Source: Solenopsis invicta
Lineage: Eukaryota; Arthropoda; Insecta; Hymenoptera; Formicidae
Length of the DNA stretch: 64,000 nt
NCBI RefSeq assembly: GCF_016802725.1
Contig: NC_052678.1
Span: 887,001 to 951,000, forward strand
Direction: 5' to 3'
Shown one piece after another: positions 40,141 to 52,732 of this stretch. The position numbers and the translations under genes are program-made. The first letter of the stretch is position 1; every line of letters starts with the position of its first letter. The notes below the pieces were generated by a model, which saw only the letters and a program-made list of their open reading frames with translations, made no database searches and was not told the DNA's origin.

Positions 40141-41223
40141 ATATACGTTTATCTCATACGTTTTTATACCGTAAAATATGTATGATTATAATGGTTATTA
40201 TACGTATCTTATGCTGATCTGTGTTTATTGGGTTGTTGATAAATATAAGTATATGAAGAAATGAATTTATTCTATAAATTGAATAATAATTTAATCTTCC
40301 ATTTCATAGTTTATTAAACAAGTAATTAAAAAGTTTGTAAAACTGAAATCATCTTGATTTGTTAATTTCGTATTGTAATATCTTTTCGAAAATTAAGTAA
40401 AATACTGAATCTGTATATACAACTGCACGTAAAAAAAATTTGATATTTAAATGTTAATTGAATATCAGATTTTAGATTTTAGATTTTAGTAATACTTTAT
40501 TTCCTTGCGGCAGTACATTGCAACACAGTCTATAAACGAGTTTACAAACTTTAAGTATACATTATTCTCGCATACCTTCGCTAGTCTAGAAACGCAAAGA
40601 AATTCCTTCTTTTTTTCGTACGCAATTAATAATGCGACAGGGTGCGTTTTATCGACTCTACATTCTTGTTTTCGCGCGGGTTTATTCGTCCGGAGATGCG
40701 ATGCGACACGACGTTACGCAACATGCCGATGAATTTCGTACGAAAACGGTACGGAATCAAACCTTTCATATTTTCCATGGCTACGTCAACTACGCCAACG
40801 CTGATGTGTAGTCTACCAACGTCGAACCAACGGCAAAAATAATCCGCCAATAATCTTTTTTCGTCGACCTTCGGAATAATTTAAAAGTGATTGTCGCTTT
40901 CCGTAAGAGCGAGAAGGACCAAAGATGTAATACTGACCCATGGACCCATTGACTCATATAGAAAGTGAAAGCAATTTTAGCAAAAGACAGAAACAATTTT
41001 TTTAAGGTGAAGAGCATTTCAAGTCATTTTCATTTTGTGTAGAATGTGTTACATAATTATATAATGGGGTATATTTGATTATACCCTGAGGAAAAAATGT
41101 AACGTCAATATAATTGGAGAATGCTCTTTTACAAATAATAATACAAATAGGGACAGAGATAAAATGTAATAAATAAGTTTAAAAAATTGTTCTAAGAGAC
41201 CTGTCTTAAATCATTTGACAAAC
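40141..41223. other. Intergenic, no supported gene
   Basis: The 40500-40860 segment is somewhat GC-richer and has overlapping short frames on both strands, none with a recognisable domain. The rest is AT-rich. Confidence 0.35.
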
Positions 41224-41227
41224 TGCT

Positions 41228-42274
41228 TGTAACAACCCGTTTCTCTTGGATAGAGATCGCGCACGGACGTAGCTCGTCGGGAATTCCAGGGCACGATCCG
41301 GGTTAAGAGAGAATTAGACTCGTGTGTTTGAACGTGAAAAATAGGTACAGGTTTTATTGAGTGACGAATACAAATGTCTTACAGCTAATATGTACAGAGG
41401 GTTCGGCGCGGGGAACGTCGTCGGCGCGGTTGCCGCTTCTTCCCACGGCAGGTGCGTGGTTTGCGCGGTCGGCGTTTGTTTTCGGCGCGCGGGCGGCCCC
41501 GTGTTTTTCGGCCTTGCGAGGTCGCGTGCTCGGCTTTTCGCGGTCGCCAGCACGGTAGCGGGGCGCGGGGCGTCGCTCGGCTGAGCGGCTCTTTAAATCC
41601 GCGGCGGTTGTGTTGTGATCTTACTCGCAGGCAGGATGCGACGGCTACGTCGAGTACGCTCGACGGAGGCAAAGACGCTTTACCCCGTTCTTCTGTAGCC
41701 GCCGCGGTAGGATCGGATCGGTGTCGAGGAAAGCCGGTCGGGCAAGTACGCTTGCCTGAGCCCAAGACACTTGAGCCCAGCTTCGGCGAGGAGAGACGGG
41801 TGCGAAAGCGGTAGCCGTCGAGAACGCTCGACAGAGGCCAAGACTCTTGACCCCAGGACTACCTCGGGAGACTTCTTCGGAGACTAGTCGGCGGAGTAGC
41901 GGTCCGAGCAGTCGGCGGAGAAGAAGCGCAGCATCTTGCTGCTCCGGCGCTTTTATACCCGCATCTCGAGACGTCGGGAACGTTCGGTGGCGGTTCGGTT
42001 CGTGTCGGAGCCAGCGTCCCCGCCGCTCGAGATCGGTTGCGTGGTGGGCGGACGGAGGCGCGTGAGCACGTCGCTAGCGCGTGCCGGTTTGGGGCCGGTG
42101 CGCGTGCGCGGCGCGGTAGCCGCGACGCGCGGATGCCTCGCTGCTCGTATTGGCGCGTTTAAAGTCGTTTATCGGCGCGTAGCGCCTTGTGTGACGCTCG
42201 GCGGATGTTCGGCCGGCGTTTTGCGGACGGTGACCGGTCCGTCGGGGGGGGTCGCGCGGAAGCGGTTTGTTACA
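41228..42274. mobile_element. Solo LTR (1047 bp), GC-rich
   Basis: It starts TGTAACAACC and ends TTTGTTACA, so the terminal 8 bases are inverted repeats. The 4-bp TGCT is present at 41224-41227 and 42275-42278. GC content is far above the surroundings, which explains the many spurious open frames. No gag/pol sequence and no partner LTR in the window. Confidence 0.75.
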
Positions 42275-42278
42275 TGCT

Positions 42279-42798
42279 TAAGGTTGTAAAATATTGCAGT
42301 ATTAACAAAACTAAGATGTTGTAAATTTAAATAATTTTGTTGCAATTTATTGCAATTGTTATTAAAATATAATAGTTGTTGACTTAAAAATCTATCACAC
42401 TTAACAGAACTTTGCGTAATAAGTTGCAATAAGTATTTAAAGCATGTATGTAAACTAGCATAATAATATAATAACTAAATAATAATAATCTATAGCAATA
42501 TTTAACTTAATTTCGCAAAATCTTTTTTATCAATGACTTTAAGCATGATCTAATAATGAATTTTACATTGAATAGATTTCACTTCAAGAGTAATAAGTGT
42601 GTAAAACAAAATTTTTGATAACATTTGGCATCGAATTACGAAAACAAATGCAATGTTCAATGGTAAAAATCGAATTCCGCGAAACCGACGCAAGCGGCGG
42701 CCTGGTTGTTAGGCGACCAAATTTTTTTGTTTGCTGTTTCTTCTATTAAAGGAGGAAAAGAGAGAGGGGGAGAGAGGGAGAGGGTGAGGAAGAGGGAA

Positions 42799-42843
<45 letters not shown>

Positions 42844-43050
42844 GAGAGAAAGAGAGAGAGAGAGCTGAAACCGGATTCGTTACGCAATTCGTGATGCGTG
42901 AGTCCAGTGGCTATGTAATTAAATGTCAAGGTCCCCTTTCTCTGTTATTCACATTGAATTTTATTCGTATTATTATTAAATCTCGCGTGTGGAAGCATAA
43001 TTTATACATATTACGGATTTTCTTAAAATAAATTTAATTTTTAACAAAAT
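42279..43050. repeat. Intergenic with a (GA)n low-complexity tract
   Basis: A GA-rich tract at about 42755-42866. The remainder is AT-rich with no gene. Confidence 0.7.
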
Positions 43051-43052
43051 CA

Positions 43053-44160
43053 ACATGAGAATCAAGAAGTTGATCAGTACTATATTAAATAATAGAGTTC
43101 CGAACCTGGTTGACGAGATTGATACGCTCGTAGAAGAAAAAAATTCATGTTCTTTCCGTATGAGACTTATCGGAAAAAATATCTGAGTCTCTGAATAAAG
43201 ACGAAGTGACGCTTGGCTTTAGATGTTTAAACAAGCTAGATCAATTTATCAAAGTTCACAAAGACAGGAGCAACAAAACAGAGTGTAACAATGTCGTTTA
43301 TAAATTAAATTGTAATGACTGTAATGCTTCATATGTAGGACAAACAAAAAGGAAATTAAAAACAAAAATTAAAGAACACATGAATAACATCGATCTTGAA
43401 TCATCCAAAATATCCGTTATTAGTAAACATAGATTACAACATAATCATTCTTTTAATTGGGATAATGTTAAGATCTTTGACTTTGAGCCTAATTACTATA
43501 AACAATTGATTTCCGAAATGATACATATTAATGAACAGAAAAACAGGCTAAATCAAAAAACTGATACGGAACTTCTCGAGGATTGTTACAGCTCTGTTTT
43601 GAACAGACTTGCCGATATGTAGAGAGACAAAGTATATTATTGTAAACAGCAGAATATCTTTCGCGCTCGCTCCGCAGCACTAGCAGCGTTCAATCTCCCT
43701 TGTCACGTTAAAGATATACATGGTATTAAGTTTTAAGTAACCAACGATTGGAAATGTTTTGTAACAATTCTAACGACGAACTGTAAATCTTAATTACTTG
43801 TTACAATTGACACGGTTTAAATAACGCTTATAGATATTATTCTTACTTAAAGTTTTGATGGTCGAGATTTGAATAAATTTCACGAGTCGTATGACGAGAT
43901 GCGAATGGTCGCCGTACTTCTGGACTTGTTTTGTTTCGCAGATTGGGAAAAGACAAAGCAATTAACGAAATTGAACCATGGACTTTAACTGCTGTATCAT
44001 ATGTACATATATTCGAACTTTAGGCCGCATCGAAAAAGTTGTTAGCATTTTAATGTAAAAGTCATATACACACTGAAGAAGACTCCGTAGAGTCAAAACG
44101 TCTGTGACAAAAAGTTATTATTAAATACAAATTACACTTTATACGTATATCCTGAATTTT
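43053..44160 (+). pseudogene. Penelope-like element 3' part with GIY-YIG endonuclease
   Basis: From 43053 the linker region reads with breaks. From 43206 a 138-codon open segment encodes the GIY-YIG-type nuclease of Penelope elements: VVYKLNCNDCNASYVGQTKR, followed by KIKEHMNN and a downstream histidine-rich HRLQHNHSF, ending in LLEDCYSSVLNRL. After the stop at about 43622 comes ~500 bp of terminal sequence with a degenerate hammerhead motif. The RT half is missing, so this is a 5'-truncated copy, separate from the RT fragment at 18.4 kb. Confidence 0.8.
44073..44102 (+). ncRNA. Degenerate hammerhead-like motif in the Penelope terminus
   Basis: CTGAAGA, a perfect 5-bp stem (GACTC-cgta-GAGTC), then AAAACGTC. 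Compared with the minus-strand copy near 18114 the GAAA box has become AAAA. That changes a core guanosine (G12) needed for hammerhead catalysis, so this copy is probably inactive. Confidence 0.4.
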
Positions 44161-45210
44161 TTGCTCGTTCATTGACCTCTCTCATTATTGTTAAAACATT
44201 TCGTTCTTTCATATAAAGTACATAACAAAAACAACTTTAAATCAAAAATTAAATTATGCTAAAAATGAATTAAGCTAATTACACACGCCTTTAAAGAGAT
44301 CGTGCATTATGTCAACACAATAATTTCGTGTAAAATGGAAATTACTGAGTTGATGCCATGTGCACTGTTTCTTTATACCAGTTTTGATACGTCATTTGTA
44401 ATTAGATCATGTTCATAATTTTCATGTGTACGAAGTAGAGTTTCATCTTCAGCACACATACGATACGAATCAACTTTTTTGATCTTGCAAAAGCGACATT
44501 TAAAGTTAGAAGAAAAACTTTCAGTTAATTCTAACAAGGTATGCATTTCTAAATTGTCGCTATTAAACTTAATTTAAAATAAATTCATTTTACTAACCCA
44601 TTTATATTAATGACTATTCCCTTTTCTTCAAGCAGACTGATTTTTAATATAAGCTCATCAACAAATACTGCCGCATTTTCAAAAGTTTTACAGTCCTTTA
44701 ATTAAAAAAATGCAAATTAATAAATATTAGTCAACGATGATGTTAACTCTTGTAGAAGAGAAGATAAAGAGAAATACACAGCTCCTATTTTGTTTTTGCT
44801 TGAATGAGAACCAAGTGCGTTGCCGTTTCATATTCATCAAAATGAATGAACATTGGAAACACATGTTTATTACCAAAATATGAAACTTGTGACTTCGACG
44901 GCTGACCTTGAACAAAATTACTACAAACAATATTATTACACATCAATTTATCATAAAAGCTTTCAAATGTAAAAAATTTGGTTTCTGAAATAATAAACAA
45001 AGGATTTGCTTTATTTCTACAATTGAGCCAAACACATAAGTTCTAAAATTACATTACCACTAATACGTTTTTTTAACTGCACGTTGTCCAATTACAAAAC
45101 TGCGTGGGAGCACATATTGTTCCGAAAACTTAAAGTATTGTAAATATATTTAGTATCTACATTATTAAAAGAATTTTCTATTATTTTAAACATATTCCTT
45201 ACAGTATTAA

Positions 45211-46182
45211 CCCTTAAATACACCGATCCTGTAAAATACGGAAACATTTTCGGGTCTAGGAGACTTTTCCAACTTTGAGAAGCTATAACTTTGATTACAA
45301 TTAATATTTTTCTAAATTTTTTTTTTTTAATGAAAGTTTAGAATCTCAGAAGTGTGACTGCACAATCGGCATTGCCGAAAAATAATTTGTTGTGAAGATA
45401 AAGGAAAAACCATTAAGCAAAAATGAGAAATTGGTCAAAAATCAATTTTTTCTTCAAAAAATCATATCTTTACAACAAAAATCTTTTAAAGACTTTCAAA
45501 TACGGCGTTTCAAAGTTAAAGAGTCATACTTTCAAAATAAAATTTGGCAAAGTCATTCCTTTTAAAAAGTATAATTATGTAACATGGAGAATATGAAGTA
45601 TTTTTGGACATTTAAAAATCCACTTTAAAAAAAAAAATCATATCTTTATATCACAAAAAACTTTTAAGGACTTTACAATAAGGCGTTTTAAAGCTAAGGA
45701 TTTATACTTTCAAAAAAAACTAAATTGTCATTTCTATTAAAAAATGTACTTATGTAACAAGGCGAATTGATGTATTTTTGATTAAATCGTGTCTAAAATT
45801 GAAAATTGATGTGTTTCGTGATATATTTTGGAAAAACTTCCTTTTTTACAGCATTTTATAGTATTCCAACTTTAGACAGAGTATATGCGAGTAACATCCG
45901 CAAACCGACCTGTTCGAACGTATTTTGTCCAGGTTTTTTATGTAAAATACTCACAAAAGTTTCACTTATATACTATATGGGTCGCATTAACCCTAACAAA
46001 ACTTTGCTGCCGAGCCGTTTGAATTTTAGTTGACCAAAAAATTGATCAACCATATCAATCAAAAGAGGAAATTTCAAACTTTTTTTTGTCTTGGTCCGAA
46101 CCTCCTATCTCATTTCGTCTTCACACAGCAAGCGTTCGAAACTTCATATGGGGTTTTTCAGACCCACTTACGTGTTTAAGGA
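45211..46182. mobile_element. TTAA-flanked piggyBac-like MITE, copy 3
   Basis: A 972-bp relative of the elements at 3019 and 12106, between TTAA at 45207-45210 and 46183-46186. Its removal with one TTAA restores the minus-strand frame of the interrupted gene (DII then NTVRN). It sits only 67 bases from the Polinton edge. Confidence 0.88.
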
Positions 46183-46243
46183 TTAATAATATCGGTATCT
46201 TCGTTCAAATTTTGTAATCTATCAAAAACCACTTGCTTTATAT

Positions 46244-46249
46244 CACATA
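46244..46249. repeat. Target-site duplication, left copy
   Basis: CACATA directly abuts the left AG terminus. Polintons generate 6-bp duplications. Confidence 0.9.
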
Positions 46250-47774
46250 AGTAGTAAGACTATGCCGATTCAAAGCCATGGGGCAATGAGGGGGGGTGAG
46301 GGGCGAGGGGGAATGTAGGCGCGGGGGTACCTGCGGTACGTACCGCGGAGTGGGTGATGATCCGCGAGGTCTGACATGGGAGGTGGGTGGTGACCCGCGA
46401 GACCTAACTTGGGAGGTGGGGGTCAGCCCGCTGAACTGACCCGCGCGTGGGAGTCAGCCCGCGGTCCTACCCAGGTGGGAGGGAATGATACAGGGAGTGG
46501 GTGGTGATCCTCGAGATGCAGTGGGTGGTGTCACCCACTGATCTAGAGGTGGGATTGAAAGGTGGGGGTAAGTCGCGCGGCAGAGCGGTATATACCACCG
46601 AGGATGATGTTGGGGAGAGAGGAATCCCATGGCTTCGAACCGGCGTGTATTTTTTAAAAAATACCACGGCGGTTCTCCGCGGCGATATCCGCGGCGATTT
46701 CCGCGGCGTATTTTGCGGCGGTTTTCCGCGGCGATTTCCGCGGGGCCCGCCGCAGCCCGCGCGCAATTTCCGCGGGTCCCGCCGCCACCCGCGGGCAATT
46801 TTCGCGGGGCCCGCCGCCGCCGCCGCCGTCGCCCGCGCCCGCCGCCCGCGCCCGCTGCCGCTAGCGCGCGAATTCGGCGGACAGAGAAAAAATAAAAATT
46901 TCTTTAAAAAGAAACTTACCGCTGCAGCCGCCGTCGCCGCGGATCTCGCCGCGGAGAACCGCCGTCGCCGCCGCCACCGCCACCGCCACCGCCACCACCA
47001 CCACCACCACCACCACCACCACCACCACCACCACCACCGCCACACTGTTAGTGTATTTGTTCAATATTCGTTCGGTACTATGCGTACCGAACGATGCCCC
47101 GTTGTGGTGTCCACCACAACAATGTAGTTTCTGTAAAAAACTACACGTTGTCCGCTTGTGGTGTCCACCACAACGATAAGCGGGACGAATTCCCGCTCTT
47201 CCTCCGCGCGACGATCCATTTTTTTTTTTTCGCGACACGACTGCGCGACGGTATAATTGCGACTGACGAAGGGCTCGCTCAGCGAGAGCATCCTCCGTCG
47301 CATCGCGTATTTTGACGGCGGCTAATCACAAAGGTATACGATTACATCGAAGACAAACGATATATGATTACATTGTAGGTGAAGCAAACGCCGCTACTCT
47401 ATGCTTGCAATTATATTATATTAATTGTTTTATTTTTTTCTACCTAATTTTCGTTATTCTTCCTGCATCCACTTGGAAGACAGTATTCCACTACGTATAA
47501 CTGTTCAAGTCTCGTAATTTTCTAGCCTTCCGTTCGAGAGATACAGAATATTCTTTATGCAAGTTATATTTGCCGATGCCCGATTCTTCCCCTGTGGAAT
47601 GTTATCGTTCGCGTGATGCAATCAGTGTCAAGGTTATTCTATAAGAGACTAAACGCAACTTGTAACACTAATATACGTTATAACATGGGAAAGGTTTATG
47701 ACGAGACAAACTCTGTTTTATACATTTCACATTTTTTTATTTGAGTATGTAATACAATGTGTACAATCATTCTA
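46250..47774. repeat. Left-arm terminal region (hairpins, GGT repeats, subterminal repeats)
   Basis: Mirror of 58990-60518 with no convincing gene. Subterminal repeats lie at about 46340-46480, CCGCGG-rich repeats at about 46675-46810, the trinucleotide block at about 46920-47042 and the five-hairpin array at about 47069-47197. The trinucleotide block contains CTCCGCGGCGAGATCCGCGG, which the right arm lacks. Confidence 0.75.
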
Positions 47775-48475
47775 TTAAGTAGTTAATGCGTCGTATATAA
47801 TAGTATCAATAGCGTAGGCTATTAATTCGCACTCAATTTGCGAACTCTTATCGTAAGATTTGCGCAATAATTCTGTCGCGTCTGGTTTGTTCATGGCAAA
47901 GTTTTGACGCAAGAACGTTACAAAATATTTAAATTTCTCAGTCGCAGTTGCAATGCTCTGATGCAGCGTATAATATACATGCTCCACACAGTGCTCTAGT
48001 TCAAACATGAAGAGCATGGTTGTAGGCTTGAGGTAAATACATGCATCGAGTAAAGATAACTTAACAATACTTTCATCATGCAATTTCACGAGTTGTACGG
48101 TAAGGTCATGAATCGGTAACGATGGTGCTTCGGTTGACTGGACGAATCGCTCGAAATCCGCACGTTTATCTAACAGAGCTCTCCACGTTCTGTATGGTAG
48201 GACAATCCGGTTGCCACGTGTATCGCCGAGCGATATCTCCACGGAGCAGGAAACAGATCCCACGTTGATCGCTACATCAATCCATTTGTAGGAAGTTGAT
48301 GTTAGCGCAAACCTTCTGCCCAGTATACGTGGCGTATATCGTATATTCGAAGACGCTCTGAAAAAAAGAAACGGATACGAGTGAAATAAATGAATAAAAT
48401 TCAAAGTCTTTATATCGTATAACAAAAGAATACTTACTTTTCACGCGCCTCGGTTGGAACGTAATAGTTTGCCAT
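47775..48475 (-). CDS. Small spliced gene of unknown function, left arm
   Basis: Mirror of 58289-58989. Exon 1 is 48438-48475, the intron with GTAAGT and AG borders lies at 48358-48437, and exon 2 is 47775-48357. Same 206-residue product. Confidence 0.65.
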
Positions 48476-48905
48476 TGTATGTATTTCAAGAGCGATGTCA
48501 AAAACTGTTCAAACGAGCGACTGATGCAATACTGATCGCCAAATAGTGATGTTTGCAGTTATTAATGTTGTATTGGAAACGTATAGATGGAGAGGGGATA
48601 GTTTCCCCCACTCCAACAATTTCATCGGTAGCCTTGAACATGTCTCGACACGTTTATTCTTCTGAATCTTTTGTATAGGAGAGGGGATAGTTTCCCCACT
48701 CTTTCCAATAATTACATCATCATCGTCGGTATCACGTTTTCGCGACAACGTTGTACAAGAACAAAAATGTTATACATAACGTGCATGGTGTACGTGAAAC
48801 GCTAAATGAAACATGAAAAAAAACGTTGAAGAAACGTCGATGTAATAGAGAAAAACGTCGATGTAATGGAGGGGAAAGGAATAAAAAAACGTATATTACA
48901 TATGT

Positions 48906-49460
48906 TTATTCATGTAATTGTGTCCACCAATTGAATAGTTTGAATACATTTTGTAAAGCACAATGTCTATTCGTACGGTGTTGTCCACATTGAAAAGTAT
49001 TAACATCATCTAGATTATTTAAATTATCCACGTCTTCGTAATCCACATCCAGGCTCTCGATGTATGCGTATTCTCGTCGACTGTCCAGAAGTAATTCTCC
49101 CAGCCATTCTCGTTTCTCGTGCCCTTTGACGTACACAATCTCCTTGTCGTCAGGATTTTCAGCACCCAGTACTGCAGTCGTAATCACTTGTCTCGCTTTC
49201 CGGTACGGAACCACTCCGTCGGTGCCCCATCTTAGTCCATGATGACAGGCAGTGAGCCAGGAAGCACAGGATCTTTCGGATTTCATCAACCAATCCCATG
49301 GCTGGGGACTGTCAAAGATATAATGCGCGAGAACGTTTCCCCCTCTTAACACCGCAAATTCTTTTACGATGAAACCCCTTAATCGTCCAAGGGGGAAACC
49401 TTGCAGATCCACGAACGTTGGCACGGACATGTCGCGGTCGAAAAGAAGACTGTGGTTCAT
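48906..49460 (-). CDS. Putative DnaQ/RNase H-fold protein, left arm
   Basis: Identical 184-residue duplicate of the right-arm protein, with the same altered DxQ motif and the same TATA run just upstream (about 49473-49488). Confidence 0.5.
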   Translation of the reverse strand: MNHSLLFDRDMSVPTFVDLQGFPLGRLRGFIVKEFAVLRGGNVLAHYIFDSPQPWDWLMKSERSCASWLTACHHGLRWGTDGVVPYRKARQVITTAVLGAENPDDKEIVYVKGHEKREWLGELLLDSRREYAYIESLDVDYEDVDNLNNLDDVNTFQCGQHRTNRHCALQNVFKLFNWWTQLHE

Positions 49461-49494
49461 GTCGATGTATCGTATAATATATATATGCGCAGAA

Positions 49495-50703
49495 TTAGGT
49501 GATTTTGCGCACAATGTTTGTCAACGGGTTATATTGAATCACGCGATCGTGTATTATGAGTGCATACGCGCCGGTGTTCTCCGGTACGTTATCTTTAGTT
49601 TCGAATTCTATTCGCACGTCAACGGTTGCGCTCTTAATCGATTCAACTTGCCGACTGCAATCAATTATTACGAACGGACCTCTGTTTAGAAAGTTGGTGA
49701 CGGTGAGATTCGGCTCGAGATACTCGTATCCGAGGTAGGTTTTGCAGAAACGCGCGTACATCTCGTATAGAATAGCCCATTTGTTTTTGGCAAAATCAAG
49801 ATCCATTTCGATGTAGGGATAAGATTCAGAATTCAGATAAAGTTTCACGTTGGTCAAATTGCAATGGTCGAATCGGCTCGTGTCCTCAGACATGTTATTT
49901 TTTCGGCCGGTTTGCATAGCGAAAATGACGTATCGCGGCTTCTCGAGCTGAGTAGCGGTCTTGATAGCCCACGAATGCTTGGTGGTGCGTTGCAATAGTG
50001 GATACTCATAAAGATCCCACGAGCGAAAAGCCATGCTGAGATATCGTCCGCTCTCCAAAGTGCGCAGCATCGAAAGTTTATTTATATCACTCAAGAGCAC
50101 ATGCGGCATTCGCCACTGAATTTTAAACAACTCGAGAACGGGCTCCAACGCCGAATTACCCTTCAGACAATTGTTATCGTTGCGCGCTCGTATCAAGATC
50201 AACTCGTGACGAGCATTGATCACTATGCGTTTATAATCTTCGCAGAATCCTAACAGCACGTAGAGCGGGACACAGAAATTGAAATACCCGTCAGCGGTAG
50301 TCATCTGCGTTTCCCAGCCGGCATTTCGCAGAATCACGCTTTTGTCGGATGACAGCGTTACATAGTTTTTCAGCGTGCTGGTTATGCCCACGTTTCTATT
50401 ACGATCAATTTCAACGCCGTTCAACTCGTATCTTATCTCGTCGAACATAAAAGCCACGCAATTGTTTCCCAATACCACGTCGCCGCTAACCCCTTCAGGT
50501 CTATTCTGTTTCGTAATTCTCCCCTCGACGTATAGGAAACTCTCGTACGGCAATGTATACAAATCTTGTTGTTGTATGGGTATTCTTATCTCATCGCTGT
50601 GCCCGTACGTTGTGTTTGCATACGGCGAATAAGCGTGGGTTTCAATCTTGACGATGCGATCGTCAAAGATCGGCTCGTCTCTGACGTTTAGAATATCAGT
50701 CAT
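49495..50703 (-). CDS. Major capsid protein candidate, left arm
   Basis: Identical 402-residue duplicate of the right-arm MCP, intact. Spacing to the neighbours is the same as in the right arm. Confidence 0.8.
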   Translation of the reverse strand: MTDILNVRDEPIFDDRIVKIETHAYSPYANTTYGHSDEIRIPIQQQDLYTLPYESFLYVEGRITKQNRPEGVSGDVVLGNNCVAFMFDEIRYELNGVEIDRNRNVGITSTLKNYVTLSSDKSVILRNAGWETQMTTADGYFNFCVPLYVLLGFCEDYKRIVINARHELILIRARNDNNCLKGNSALEPVLELFKIQWRMPHVLLSDINKLSMLRTLESGRYLSMAFRSWDLYEYPLLQRTTKHSWAIKTATQLEKPRYVIFAMQTGRKNNMSEDTSRFDHCNLTNVKLYLNSESYPYIEMDLDFAKNKWAILYEMYARFCKTYLGYEYLEPNLTVTNFLNRGPFVIIDCSRQVESIKSATVDVRIEFETKDNVPENTGAYALIIHDRVIQYNPLTNIVRKIT

Positions 50704-50861
50704 TTTTTAAGATTTTCGTACCGCGAATCCTAGTGATTGTAAAAATTTAACATTTGATGCGCTGAGCTTTTTCTTCTCAACTAATCTATTATTGACCGAT
50801 AAAGTCGATTGCCCGGTAAATGATGCTCTCTGCGCTCGCTCGGCTCCGTTTATTACCAGCA

Positions 50862-51638
50862 TCACACACGCCTTCGAACATGCAGCCTAACTGTGATTTC
50901 CTCCCCGCGAAAGTCCAGTAATCGTCCGTTTTGATCGACAACGCGTACGGTGATGTCACTAACGCTCCGTATGAGCACTGGCAAGTAAATGACTTGAGAA
51001 GGTCTTTCACTGACTTTATATCCCGGCGCGACGCTCGGTGAAAATTCGTGGATCGTGTGCACTCGCGCATCATTGCTGTAAGCTCCCGCGGTCAAGTTGC
51101 ATTCTATGCGTATAATGTTCACATTCATGATGTTTATCGACACGTCCGATTCGTGCCATCTTCGCGGTCGCAGTATACGCATCGATGAGAATCCCAGCAG
51201 CGATCCAATGTTATTTGGTTTGCTGAAGTTTATTCTGTAGGCACATTTAATCTCGCACCGCATCGTGTTATGGTTTGCGCGAATCACTATCGGGAACGCT
51301 GCTTCCTCGTCCACATCGTCGTTGTTGCCGCGGACAGTGGCATCGGCAATCGTGCCATCCGCATTGGGTGCATCGCGTCGTGGACGTCTCTGCGAAATTG
51401 CACGTTTCAAATATTCGTTTATGGCCGGTATTTCATACGATCCTTCGGGTATCGTTAGTTCCGTGTCGTCCTTGCCGAAATAGAACTTATTGTTGGAGGC
51501 GTTCACGTTGGGTATCGTGTGATAAGTCTCGAAGAGCGTCAGACCGAGCTCATAGTCTCCATCGGTCAAATCTATTGGCGGTGAATAATTTGCAGCGAGA
51601 ACGCTGCTCGTTCCGCTGAGCGTTAGTGTCAACGACAT
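50862..51638 (-). CDS. Penton-like minor capsid protein, left arm
   Basis: Identical 258-residue duplicate of the right-arm minor capsid protein, intact. Confidence 0.85.
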   Translation of the reverse strand: MSLTLTLSGTSSVLAANYSPPIDLTDGDYELGLTLFETYHTIPNVNASNNKFYFGKDDTELTIPEGSYEIPAINEYLKRAISQRRPRRDAPNADGTIADATVRGNNDDVDEEAAFPIVIRANHNTMRCEIKCAYRINFSKPNNIGSLLGFSSMRILRPRRWHESDVSINIMNVNIIRIECNLTAGAYSNDARVHTIHEFSPSVAPGYKVSERPSQVIYLPVLIRSVSDITVRVVDQNGRLLDFRGEEITVRLHVRRRV

Positions 51639-51692
51639 GACGGAGAAAGCGCTCGACTTACACTGAGAGTCTGCGGCACCACGTCGATCTTT

Positions 51693-52055
51693 TTAAAATT
51701 TTACTGTTTGAAGAAAACGCAAGCACATTTGCCCACAGAAGTTCTGAGCGTATGTCTGATAGGGCGTTCGGTTGTACTCAATCGTAACATTGTTTACGAA
51801 ATAACGCACGAGATCTCGAGGTGGTCGCAGATTGCCAAAACTATCGAAATATTTGACGCGGTTGCTCCTCTTTGCAAACGCTACCCAATGAGTACCAGGC
51901 CCCGTGGTATTGTCTAGATTAACGATGGCGCTCTCGTTTAAACGCACGCCATTCGACGGTAAAGCATCGAGCATGAAAACACCTCTAAAATACGGTATGC
52001 GCATACGTCTCGCCAATTGTTTCAACTGCACGTCAGTAGTCACGCCTGTGGGCAT
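51693..52055 (-). CDS. Adenain-like cysteine protease, left arm
   Basis: Identical 120-residue duplicate of the right-arm protease, with the full His/Asp/Gln/Cys set. It starts directly after the PLA2-pX stop. Confidence 0.9.
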   Translation of the reverse strand: MPTGVTTDVQLKQLARRMRIPYFRGVFMLDALPSNGVRLNESAIVNLDNTTGPGTHWVAFAKRSNRVKYFDSFGNLRPPRDLVRYFVNNVTIEYNRTPYQTYAQNFCGQMCLRFLQTVKF

Positions 52056-52057
52056 TC

Positions 52058-52732
52058 TTATCGTCTTTTCGGCGTTTTTTTTTTCTTCTTCGCTGATAAA
52101 CCTCGTCCACCGTTATATGGGCCCAGGTACAATCCTCGTCCGTCTTTATATGGAGCTAAATGTAGACCGCGACCCTGTTCCATCGCGCGATTGTGGCGTT
52201 GCAGCTCCTCGAGCTGGCGTCGCACGGCTTTGTTGGCGTTTATCGCTTTCGCTACACCGGCTGCTCCTCCGACTAATGATCCAATCGCGCCCAAGATTGG
52301 CAGGATCGGTAACATACCACCTCGCTTCGCCGACGGAAGTATTCGTTTTTTCTTTGTCGTTGTTTTCCTCTTTTTCGCCTTCATACCCATGCCGATCTTG
52401 GTCTTGGCCTTCATCGCTGTCCAAACGGCTGCAGCGGCGGCTTTTTCGCCGATAGTCGAATCTCCTGCGATGACGCGTCCCAGCGCTTTATCGGCGAGCA
52501 CCTTATCCGCCGCGTGTCTATCGACGAGTTCGTTGCTAAGAGAGTATGCAATATCGTGTTCGCGGCACGCTGCGTCCAATGGATTTACGCCTCTGTCGCC
52601 TCTAGCTAATCGTTTCTTCAACCGAGTGCCCGGACCGCAAAACTGATAGCCGGGAATATGTAATTCGAAAGGAAGCGCGTTTATCGCTCGATTCAGCAGA
52701 CCTCCGACGCAGCCTTTGCTCGACGCTGACAT
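52058..52732 (-). CDS. PLA2-pX-like virion protein, left arm (224 aa)
   Basis: Same protein as 54033-54731 up to the AKKKKK tail. Here a 10-base homopolymer keeps the frame that ends KTPKRR and a stop immediately before the protease ATG at 52055. The tidy abutment of stop and next start suggests this is the ancestral form and the 9-base version in the right arm is derived (or a sequencing error). Confidence 0.85.
   Translation of the reverse strand: MSASSKGCVGGLLNRAINALPFELHIPGYQFCGPGTRLKKRLARGDRGVNPLDAACREHDIAYSLSNELVDRHAADKVLADKALGRVIAGDSTIGEKAAAAAVWTAMKAKTKIGMGMKAKKRKTTTKKKRILPSAKRGGMLPILPILGAIGSLVGGAAGVAKAINANKAVRRQLEELQRHNRAMEQGRGLHLAPYKDGRGLYLGPYNGGRGLSAKKKKKTPKRR

Noticed and set aside
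40505..41017. Overlapping short frames on both strands
   Set aside because: No domain, no splice logic, and similar openness on both strands.
41314..42289. Many overlapping GC-rich open frames on both strands
   Set aside because: They fall wholly in the solo LTR and reflect high GC content, not coding.
46454..47303. Several open frames in the terminal regions of both arms (poly-Trp, poly-Val, poly-His, Arg/Pro-rich)
   Set aside because: They are translations of GGT/GGC repeats and CCGCGG-rich DNA in multiple frames and strands, with no domain.
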